A stretch of 29,747 nucleotides of DNA. Source: an uncultured Acetatifactor sp. (lineage in GTDB: Bacteria; Bacillota; Clostridia; Lachnospirales; Lachnospiraceae). The position numbers were made by a program, and so were the translations under genes. Numbering within the stretch: the first letter of the stretch is position 1; each line of letters opens with the position of its first letter. The notes beneath the pieces were generated by a model. That model did not search any database. It was not told the DNA's origin and worked only from the letters and a program-made list of their open reading frames with translations. Shown piece by piece: positions 22,298 to 28,476 of the stretch. The DNA lies in the NCBI GenBank assembly GCA_934436245.1, contig CAKSAM010000034.1, forward strand, positions 1-29,747. Direction: 5' to 3'.

Positions 22298-24151
22298 TTA
22301 CCAGATGGCTGCACGGCCGCCCTTTAAGCTGCCGTAGCCGTATTTGTCGCAGCGTAAGCATCTGCCCGCTTCCTGACAGGCCTCCTGTTTTGTCATGCCG
22401 CATTCGAAAGCATCGAAATTCGTCTTGCGCTCTCCGGCTTCTTTTTCACCAAGCTGGATCCGTCCGCAGGGTTCTTTATCTTCATAGGATACCGGTGGAA
22501 TCTCCACATCGCAGGGCACCACATGATGATACCCAAGATATTCGTCGATATTGGCGGCAGCTACTTTTCCGGCAGCAATGGCGCGAATCACGGTAGCCGG
22601 ACCGGTCACACAGTCACCTCCGGCAAATACGCCGCGAACATCCTTGACTTCACTGTCACTCATGGCTGTGATGGTGCCTCTCTTCACAGAGATTCCTGCC
22701 TCTTCAAAATGACGGGTTTCGATTCCCTGACCGATAGCTACTACGACAATATCACAGGGAATTCTCATAAGAGGTACCTCTGCCTGAATCGGACGGGCAC
22801 GTCCCCATGCATCAATAGGACCAATGATCTGTGGTTCTACCCACAGTGCCGTTACGTTGCCGTTCTCATCAGCCTCGATCCTGTGAGGTGCTTTCAGACT
22901 GTAGAGTTCTGCCCCCTCTGCAATGGCTCCTTCCACTTCCTCGGGGAGTGCCGTCATGTCACTCTGTCTTCTGCGATAGGCGATTCCCACCTTTTTTGCC
23001 CCCAGTCGAATCGCAGAACGGGTACAGTCCATGGCTACGTTGCCACCTCCGACTACGATCACCGTCTTATCCTTGAAGTCAGGCATATCATCGTCACCAA
23101 TGCGGCGCAGCATTTCTACCGCAGACATGACACCGTTGGCATCCTCTCCCTCAATGCCGATCTTTTTATCCGTATGTGCCCCGATGGCGATATAGACCGC
23201 ATCATATTCTTCATGTATTTTATTATAAGAAATTTCACCATCCCCGTTACCGACTCTGGTGTTTAATTTTACTTCCACTCCAGTGGACAGGATTGTGTCA
23301 ATATCCTCCTGCAGGCGTTCTCTTGGGAACCGGTAATTGGGAATTCCATAACGCAGCATACCGCCCAGTTTACTCTTTTCCTCAAATACCACAGCATGGT
23401 GTCCCATCAGTTCCAGATAATATGCTGCAGACAGTCCACCGGGGCCTCCGCCGATAATAGCTACCTTTTTGCCGGTGCTCTCCGCTTTCCCGGGAAGCGG
23501 AACGGTGTTGGCTCTGGCATTGTCCACTGCCATACGCTTCAACCCTCTGATGTTGATGGCACTGTCGATCATGTTACGACGGCATCTCGCCTCACAGGGA
23601 TGTTCGCAGATCAGTGCACAGGCGGTAGGAAACGGATTGTCCTTGCGGATCAGCTTCACAGCATCCGCATAGCGTTCTTCCTTCACAAGGGCTATGTAAC
23701 CGGGGATATCCACACCTGCAGGGCACAGTGCCACGCAGGGCACCGGCTGAGTGATATGGCAGGAACATTTTCCACCATGTTCAATATGGTAAACATAATC
23801 CTCACGAAAGCCATCAAGTCCGGCCAGTACCATATGCGCCGCCTCATAACCAATAGCACAGTCTGCGGAATCCATAATGTCGGAGGCAGTATTCCGGATC
23901 AGATCCAGCGTTTTCAAAGAAGCTTTGCCTGCCAGTACATCCTCCATCAGATTCTGCAGCTGTCCCAGTCCCACACGACAGGGTACACATTTACCACAAG
24001 TCTGTGCATGACACATTTTCAGAAAAGATAGCTGTAAATCCACTGGACACAATCCAGGCGGACTGGCAATAATTCTTCTCTCCAGATCTTTGTACAGGCG
24101 TTCCACCGTAAGCTGGGCTTTATTCGGGGTAGCTATCTTTAATCGGCTCAT
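22298..24151 (-). CDS. NuoF-type Fe-S segment fused to GltD-like NAD(P)H:acceptor oxidoreductase
   Basis: 617 residues from the ATG at 24151 (GGAG 6 nt upstream; a longer frame to 24229 lacks one). The N-terminus is the iron-sulfur part of NuoF without its FMN domain: CGKCVPCRVG gives C52, C55, C58, with C98 as fourth ligand. Cysteines C139, C143, C182, C186 and C190 follow in the GltD pattern (CALCPAG; CEHPCEARC). The FAD motif is GGGPGG (234-239) and the NAD(P) motif is VVGGGNVAMD (366-375). A late FAD contact is GVFAGGDCVTGPATV. The C-terminus has four more cysteines (C584, C592, C598, C601). It probably passes electrons between NAD(P)H and the hydrogenase; nucleotide preference is unproven, although NADPH is usual for GltD relatives. 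Confidence 0.88.
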   Translation of the reverse strand: MSRLKIATPNKAQLTVERLYKDLERRIIASPPGLCPVDLQLSFLKMCHAQTCGKCVPCRVGLGQLQNLMEDVLAGKASLKTLDLIRNTASDIMDSADCAIGYEAAHMVLAGLDGFREDYVYHIEHGGKCSCHITQPVPCVALCPAGVDIPGYIALVKEERYADAVKLIRKDNPFPTACALICEHPCEARCRRNMIDSAINIRGLKRMAVDNARANTVPLPGKAESTGKKVAIIGGGPGGLSAAYYLELMGHHAVVFEEKSKLGGMLRYGIPNYRFPRERLQEDIDTILSTGVEVKLNTRVGNGDGEISYNKIHEEYDAVYIAIGAHTDKKIGIEGEDANGVMSAVEMLRRIGDDDMPDFKDKTVIVVGGGNVAMDCTRSAIRLGAKKVGIAYRRRQSDMTALPEEVEGAIAEGAELYSLKAPHRIEADENGNVTALWVEPQIIGPIDAWGRARPIQAEVPLMRIPCDIVVVAIGQGIETRHFEEAGISVKRGTITAMSDSEVKDVRGVFAGGDCVTGPATVIRAIAAGKVAAANIDEYLGYHHVVPCDVEIPPVSYEDKEPCGRIQLGEKEAGERKTNFDAFECGMTKQEACQEAGRCLRCDKYGYGSLKGGRAAIW

Positions 24152-24275
24152 AATCTTCTCCATTCTGCAGGCTGTTGCCCACGTTACTTTCTGCACCACA
24201 TGCTGTAACCGTGGCAGTTGTAATTGCACTATCCCACTGCCGGTAGTTCATTGTCGTATATCTGATAGGTTGGTT

Positions 24276-24289
24276 TGTAAGTGCTTACA
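24276..24289. promoter_or_regulatory. Palindromic operator TGTAAGTGCTTACA (proximal copy)
   Basis: A 14-bp palindrome 125 nt before the flavoprotein start codon and just downstream of the mini-terminator at 24300-24328. It matches the sites at 1661-1674 and 24449-24462. Its position downstream of the promoter at 24348-24376 would suit a roadblock or repression of a nearer promoter. Confidence 0.65.
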
Positions 24290-24299
24290 TTTTAATTTT

Positions 24300-24328
24300 A
24301 AAAAAATAGCCGTTTTCTGTCGGCTATT
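24300..24328 (-). terminator. Intrinsic terminator in the leader of the hydrogenase operon
   Basis: On the minus strand, AATAGCCG (24321-24328) pairs with CGGCTATT (24305-24312), an 8-bp stem with an 8-nt loop, followed by TTTTTAAAATT. It lies only about 15-40 nt downstream of the predicted start from the promoter at 24348-24376. It could be an attenuator, or the end of the upstream HD-gene transcript. Confidence 0.75.
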
Positions 24329-24347
24329 CATTTTCTATACCTATGTA

Positions 24348-24376
24348 ATTGTATCCTAAATAATAAAAACTATCAA
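24348..24376 (-). promoter_or_regulatory. Candidate promoter of the hydrogenase operon
   Basis: On the minus strand, TTGATA (24371-24376), a 17-nt spacer, TACAAT (24348-24353). The start is predicted near 24341, giving a leader of about 190 nt with a terminator hairpin close to its 5' end. Within the gene-free stretch 24152-24531 this is the best promoter match. Confidence 0.6.
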
Positions 24377-24448
24377 TAGGTTTTAAGAAAGTTAATTTTT
24401 TATCTATCTTTTTGTGAAATATGCATGTGTATCCAAGTTATATGTCGG

Positions 24449-24462
24449 TGTAAGTGCTTACA
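24449..24462. promoter_or_regulatory. Palindromic operator TGTAAGTGCTTACA (distal copy)
   Basis: Identical to the proximal site and 173 bp from it. It lies about 75 bp upstream of the candidate promoter's -35. Two copies on either side of the promoter could allow looping by one repressor. Confidence 0.65.
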
Positions 24463-24531
24463 TTTCTCTAGTGATCCATACCTGATTATTATCCCTGACT
24501 CATCCTTTCAAATGCTGTGAAATTCCACGGT

Positions 24532-25188
24532 CTACAGCACCTTTGATCCATTCACAGTCAGTTTGAAGGACGCCTCCAGCACTTCCGCTGCACGCTTACA
24601 CATCATCATACGTCCAAGGAATATTTCAAAATACTCATACATGCTGCAGATCTTCGGATCAATCTGCAGATTCAGTGAAATCACTCTCTTCTCCACATTG
24701 ATCTTAAGCTTTGTATCCGTAACCGCATAATTGACGCGGTCATGTTTATCGAAGGTTGCCTTATTCTTCTCCCGGACTCTGCTCCTGCGGACATCGGTCT
24801 TATCTGCAATGATCAGTGCAGCGGAGATGGGATCAGTAGCACCGCCGGTAGATTCGTCATGCAATCCGATAGCGGACACGATCTGCACCCGGTCCTCCAG
24901 GGACAGGTCTGTCTTCTTCAGAATATCATTTGCAAGCAGCGCCCCGTACTCTGCATGGTGTCTGCGGTTCACCGCATTTCCGATATCGTGCATAAATCCG
25001 GCGATCTTCACAAGTTCAATATCTTTTTCCGGATACCCAAATTTTTTCAGAATCTCCGCTGCCCGCTCTGCCACCAGTCCCGAATGCGCCTCCGAATGAT
25101 CGGTGAATCCCATGGCACCCAGATTCGCATTTCCTTTTTTAATAAATGTCAGTACTTCTTCATTTTTTCTGATTTCACTATATGTCAT
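24532..25188 (-). CDS. HD-domain phosphohydrolase
   Basis: A 218-residue HD-superfamily protein. Metal ligands visible: H31 (FTDHSEAH), H67-D68 (GFMHDIGN), H77/H78 (NRRHHAEYG), H110-D111 (GLHDES) and the aspartate in ALIIADKTDVRR. This is the full H...HD...H...H...D pattern of HD phosphohydrolases, some of which act on nucleotides or cyclic di-nucleotides. No RelA/SpoT synthetase domain is present. The gene stands alone between the hydrogenase regulatory region and the divergent yqeY. The substrate is unknown. Confidence 0.82.
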   Translation of the reverse strand: MTYSEIRKNEEVLTFIKKGNANLGAMGFTDHSEAHSGLVAERAAEILKKFGYPEKDIELVKIAGFMHDIGNAVNRRHHAEYGALLANDILKKTDLSLEDRVQIVSAIGLHDESTGGATDPISAALIIADKTDVRRSRVREKNKATFDKHDRVNYAVTDTKLKINVEKRVISLNLQIDPKICSMYEYFEIFLGRMMMCKRAAEVLEASFKLTVNGSKVL

Positions 25189-25255
25189 TCTTCTACTTCT
25201 TTCCTTCCATCATGTGTTGATTCCCGTGTCTTTATATACATCTTATTTCGTGTTC

Positions 25256-25264
25256 ATTGTACCA
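25256..25264 (-). promoter_or_regulatory. Extended -10 promoter of the HD gene
   Basis: TGGTACAAT on the minus strand (TACAAT at 25256-25261 with an extended TG). The -35 at 17 nt is poor (AGCACG). It lies about 70 nt before the start codon. The divergent intergenic region 25189-25517 holds this, the yqeY promoter and nothing else I can identify. Confidence 0.45.
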
Positions 25265-25441
25265 TCCGCCTGCAAATTCGTGCTACGATACGCTACATCC
25301 TGTTTCGCAGTTGCTTTTTTCTCCAAGGCGCATTCTATATTACCAAAACTGTTGCAGCAACACTATCTTGGGCAGGTAAACAACATGTAATATCTGTGTA
25401 AACAAGCCGGATATAAGCTGACAGATATTCACATTTTCTTC

Positions 25442-25470
25442 TTTTCAGTTTTCATCTGTGAGAGTATAAT
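25442..25470 (+). promoter_or_regulatory. Promoter of yqeY
   Basis: A perfect TATAAT at 25465-25470, with a weak -35 TTTTCA (25442-25447) 17 nt upstream. The leader would be about 40 nt, and GAGAGGAG precedes the ATG at 25518. Confidence 0.55.
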
Positions 25471-25517
25471 AAAACACAGAAAACATTTGGAGATTTTGTT
25501 CCAGAGAGGAGACCACA

Positions 25518-25955
25518 ATGAAATTAAAAGAATTACAGGATGCTATGATTGCTGCCATGAAGGCAAAGGATAAATTCAGAAAGGATGCCATCTCCGCACT
25601 GGTATCCGCTGTAAAGAAAAAGGGAATCGACAACGGCTGCCGTGACAATATTCCCGATGAGATGGCCAACGAAGCCATCTTAAAAGAGATCAAAGCCGTG
25701 AAGGAGCAGATCGATACCTGCCCCGCAGACCGTACCGAGCTGCTGGAGGAATACAAGAAGCGCTATGAGATTATGAGCGAATTTGCTCCCAAGATGCTCT
25801 CCGCTGAGGAAGTCAAGGCAATTCTGGAAGAGAAATTCGCAGAGGTTCTGGCTACAAAAAATAAGGGACAGATCATGAAGGCTGTTATGGGCGAACTGAA
25901 GGGCAAGGCTGACGGCAAGGTCATCAATCAGGTCGTTGCTGAGCTGACCAAATAA
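25518..25955 (+). CDS. yqeY: GatB/YqeY domain-containing protein
   Basis: This 145-residue protein is of the YqeY family, which shares the helical tRNA-contacting domain with the C-terminus of GatB. It starts MKLKELQDAMIAAMKAKDKF, has a KKGIDNG segment, a central EAILKEIKAVKEQID helix, and the C-terminal hallmark NKGQIMKAVMGELKGKADGK ending VINQVVAELTK. Its proposed role, modulating tRNA-dependent amidation or another tRNA-linked step, is weakly established. It is transcribed alone, on the plus strand, opposite nearly all its neighbours. Confidence 0.9.
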   Translation: MKLKELQDAMIAAMKAKDKFRKDAISALVSAVKKKGIDNGCRDNIPDEMANEAILKEIKAVKEQIDTCPADRTELLEEYKKRYEIMSEFAPKMLSAEEVKAILEEKFAEVLATKNKGQIMKAVMGELKGKADGKVINQVVAELTK

Positions 25956-26049
25956 TATGTGCGGTGCATTATCAGAAAACACCACCCTGTATCTTAAGAG
26001 ATTATATGCAAAAGCATAAATTTGCGGATTTTTAAATCCATCAACATGC

Positions 26050-26076
26050 GGCTTCCGGGGGATCTCCGAAAGCCGT
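26050..26076 (+). terminator. Probable terminator between yqeY and the anti-sigma gene
   Basis: CGGCTTCCGG and CCGAAAGCCG form a 10-bp stem with one mismatch around a GGGATCT loop. On the plus strand TTTGTGTTCTT follows. It sits about 95 nt past the yqeY stop, between convergent genes, and may serve both. Elsewhere in 25956-26181 I see only a 24-codon open frame on minus that I do not call. Confidence 0.5.
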
Positions 26077-26181
26077 TTGTGTTCTTACTTCGCCTGTAGC
26101 TTCACTATTTTCTGCTTTTCATGAAACGCAGCTATGCTAACTACGCCTTCAGCTGTCATTGCGGCTGCCACAGCAGATATA

Positions 26182-27345
26182 CTACGACTTGTCTGTTTCT
26201 ATCGAAATCTTTTTTTCATAAAGAGCATTTTTCTCAAGTATTTCCCGGAATGCTGTCGAATTTTCTCCCAATGCCAGCCCCTTGATCTCCATGTATTCGT
26301 CATAATCATAGAGGTACACTGTGATCTCGGATATATCGTATCCGCTGACCGCCAGCTCGTTGGTATTGTTTCCTGCGTATGTCAGTTTTCTTCCATCTTT
26401 ATCCAACACTACGGTCATAACAAGATGATCTTCCGGGAAAATGTCATATACCGTAAGCTCCACCGGAGAGACTTCGATTCTGTCCAGCCCGAAGCCCGCT
26501 GCATTCGTTTCGCCTATCTCTATTACCTGCATTTCCTTATCGCTCTGGGAGACTGAAAGCTCCGGGAATTTCCAGTTGCCGCGTACTGTCTCTTCGGAAG
26601 CCCCCTTCGGATATAGGAAAAAATACGGGATTTCCAACTGCAGGGACATTTCTTCCGGAATCTCTTCATAATATCCCTGATCCCCTGTCTGGATCGATTT
26701 GTAATCGATACGGATCAGTCCCAGAAAAGTATGTTTATCCACAAGCTGCCCCACAAGCGCCCTGCCCCCGTGTACCGGATCGCCGCTTCGGAAAGAATAC
26801 TCCTCCAGCGTTGCGATCATGATCTGGCTTTTTCCGTCACTATTCGCTGACATCTCAGGAAATCCTTCCTCGCTCTTCATTTTTACCCCCAGGAAAATTG
26901 CCTGGTTTGTGGCATAATAATCCGTCAAAGTAATGGTGTAGCCCTGATCCGATACCTGATACTGCGCCGGTTCTACAACTTCCATACTGCTTTCCGTACT
27001 CTGGATCCCAGTGGCTCCGGTATTGTTGTCCCCAGCCTCTTCTCTCTCCCCGGCATTGTATGTTCCTTGCCCTGTTGGTACCAGCGTTACAATTTCTTCT
27101 GTCGGAATCTCCTGAAACCCCAGCAGCTCCTGTACCCGTTCTATCACGCTGCCGATCAGAGGCAGTTCTTTTGCCAAGACCGGATTTGCCGCACAGAATC
27201 CAATAGCTACAACAATCGCTGCCGCAGCAGCCCCCGTCTGCACGAACTTTCTTTTTCGCCTCTGTCTTTTTTTCTTTTCTGATGTTTCTCTGATAATTCC
27301 GTATGCTTCCTCTATTTTTCTGTCAATCAACGGACTGTTTGCCAT
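26182..27345 (-). CDS. Membrane anti-sigma factor, DUF4179 type
   Basis: This 387-residue single-pass protein has a basic cytosolic N-terminus of about 36 residues (KKKRQRRKRK before the membrane), one membrane segment (about 37-57, AAAAAIVVAIGFCAANPVLA), then a large extracellular part with an acidic, Thr/Gly-rich linker and a beta-rich domain containing VSDQGYTITLTDYYATNQAIFLGV, typical of the DUF4179 domain found in Lachnospiraceae anti-sigma proteins. It overlaps the sigma gene by 23 nt, a classic sigma/anti-sigma arrangement. It probably holds the sigma factor inactive until an envelope signal; the signal is unknown. Confidence 0.8.
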   Translation of the reverse strand: MANSPLIDRKIEEAYGIIRETSEKKKRQRRKRKFVQTGAAAAAIVVAIGFCAANPVLAKELPLIGSVIERVQELLGFQEIPTEEIVTLVPTGQGTYNAGEREEAGDNNTGATGIQSTESSMEVVEPAQYQVSDQGYTITLTDYYATNQAIFLGVKMKSEEGFPEMSANSDGKSQIMIATLEEYSFRSGDPVHGGRALVGQLVDKHTFLGLIRIDYKSIQTGDQGYYEEIPEEMSLQLEIPYFFLYPKGASEETVRGNWKFPELSVSQSDKEMQVIEIGETNAAGFGLDRIEVSPVELTVYDIFPEDHLVMTVVLDKDGRKLTYAGNNTNELAVSGYDISEITVYLYDYDEYMEIKGLALGENSTAFREILEKNALYEKKISIETDKS

Positions 27346-27853
27346 GGCACTTCTCCTTTCCTACACCCATCTGCGATCTCAGTTGTTCTCTGCCCCGGTG
27401 AATTTTACTCTTCACCGTATTTTCTTTCATATGGAGCAGCTGTGCGATCTCTCCTATGGAAAACTGTTCCCCATAATACATCTGGAAGATCAGCCGGCTG
27501 TCCTCCGGCAGAGTTTTCAACAGATCATTGAATTCCAGATCTGTACTGAAATCATAGAACTGTGAAGCTTCCTCCGCCTCGTTCATGGGAACCGTCCGAC
27601 TCCTGTGCCGTCTCATTGCAATACATTGGTTGATCAGAATACGAATCAGCCAGGTTCTGAAATATTCAGTTCTTCGTAAGGTATCCAGCTTTTCAAAAGC
27701 TGAAAGTATGGTCTCCTGCATGGCATCGGCAACATCCTCTTCGTTCCCCAGATAAGCGAATGCGATCCGTATCATGCTCTGCCTGTTCTGTTCCATCAGA
27801 GCAATGAATGCTTCCGCGTCTCCTTTTTTCGCTTTTTTCACCAGTTTCTCCAT
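27323..27853 (-). CDS. ECF-type RNA polymerase sigma factor
   Basis: A 176-residue sigma-70 family ECF factor. Region 2 spans about 15-75 (DAEAFIALME, EEDVADAMQETILSAFEKL, FRTWLIRILINQC). Region 4 spans about 113-163 (LPEDSRLIFQMYYGEQFSIGEIAQLLHMKENTVKSKIHR), with the helix-turn-helix reading SIGEIAQLLHMKENTVKSKI. The ATG has GGGAGG 4 nt upstream. The gene overlaps its anti-sigma partner and has an ECF-like promoter, consistent with autoregulation. It is a paralogue of the partial gene at 1-164. Confidence 0.93.
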   Translation of the reverse strand: MEKLVKKAKKGDAEAFIALMEQNRQSMIRIAFAYLGNEEDVADAMQETILSAFEKLDTLRRTEYFRTWLIRILINQCIAMRRHRSRTVPMNEAEEASQFYDFSTDLEFNDLLKTLPEDSRLIFQMYYGEQFSIGEIAQLLHMKENTVKSKIHRGREQLRSQMGVGKEKCHGKQSVD

Positions 27854-27911
27854 GGTTCCTCCCGTTCTTCATCCGGCCGGATGCCTTGCAAGGTATTTTG
27901 TGTTCACATAC

Positions 27912-27941
27912 ATTAGATAAGCATATCGTATTTTCGGTTGC
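27912..27941 (-). promoter_or_regulatory. Putative ECF-sigma promoter of the sigma/anti-sigma operon
   Basis: On the minus strand, GCAACC (27936-27941) is followed by TATCTAATGT (27910-27919) after 16 nt. The layout matches the candidate promoter at 205-236 with the same gap. GCAAC-type -35 elements are common for ECF sigma factors. Confidence 0.5.
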
Positions 27942-27984
27942 AGAAAAATAAATTTTTTCCATAAAAGTTTTCCATAAAATAGTA

Positions 27985-28016
27985 AACAGCTTCCGAAGTT
28001 TCCTTCGAAAGCTGTT
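27985..28016 (-). terminator. Terminator of the aconitase X operon
   Basis: On the minus strand AACAGCTTTCGAAG pairs with CTTCGGAAGCTGTT: 14 bp including one T-G wobble, closed by a GAAA tetraloop, followed by TACTATTTTA. It lies 16 nt after the small-subunit stop codon. Confidence 0.8.
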
Positions 28017-28032
28017 CTGAAAGCTATTTGAA

Positions 28033-28476
28033 CTATTCCACTACTACCGTACCGTCTTCTTTGACGGTAATATTCATGTCATCCTTCACATATTCCAGGA
28101 ATTCTTCCCCCAGGCTGTCAATGACAGGCATCTGCACATTGTCCAGCCATACGTCCGCCAGGATTGCTCCGGCTGCTGCCAGGGAATCAATGGGTTCGGA
28201 AAACAGCATACATGCCGGCTGTCTGTTCATGGAGCAGGCACAGTAAAGTACCAGTCCGCCGGTGGTAGATCCGATGGTCGTCGGCAGACACAATGCCTTG
28301 CCCGCCATCTGTTTGCCGTAGAGATCGGGGTTATTCTGATCTCCGCAGGTTGCTTTTTTATCGCCGAACTGTAATGCCTTCTGGAAAGATGCCAGTGTAT
28401 TCAGACCTCCGTGAGATACCAGTGCTTTGGCTGTTACGGTTCCGGAGGCTACGATTCTTCCTTTAAATTCTTTCAT
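28033..28476 (-). CDS. Aconitase X small (swivel) subunit
   Basis: A 147-residue protein of the DUF126/AcnX swivel-domain family. It shows FKGRIVASGTVTAKALVSHGGLN at the N-terminus, the loop TTIGSTTGGLVLYCAC in the middle, and EPIDSLAAAGAILADVWL later. In the family this domain closes over the active site of the large subunit. The start codon overlaps the large-subunit stop (ATGA), with GGGAGG about 11 nt upstream, so the two are co-translated. Known AcnX enzymes are dehydratases: cis-3-hydroxy-L-proline dehydratase in bacteria and phosphomevalonate dehydratase in archaea. Which substrate applies here is open. Confidence 0.88.
   Translation of the reverse strand: MKEFKGRIVASGTVTAKALVSHGGLNTLASFQKALQFGDKKATCGDQNNPDLYGKQMAGKALCLPTTIGSTTGGLVLYCACSMNRQPACMLFSEPIDSLAAAGAILADVWLDNVQMPVIDSLGEEFLEYVKDDMNITVKEDGTVVVE

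Noticed and set aside
24090..24359. 89-codon plus-strand open frame upstream of the flavoprotein
   Set aside because: It overlaps the flavoprotein 5' end and the terminator and operator region, has no ribosome binding site, and is low-complexity hydrophobic sequence.
24532..25188. (p)ppGpp hydrolase/synthetase
   Set aside because: The HD ligands are present, but there is no synthetase domain and the length and motifs do not match RelA/SpoT family members.
26085..26159. 24-codon minus-strand open frame (MTAEGVVSIAAFHEKQ...) after the anti-sigma gene
   Set aside because: The peptide looks protein-like and might be a decayed gene fragment, but there is no ribosome binding site and no family match I can state.
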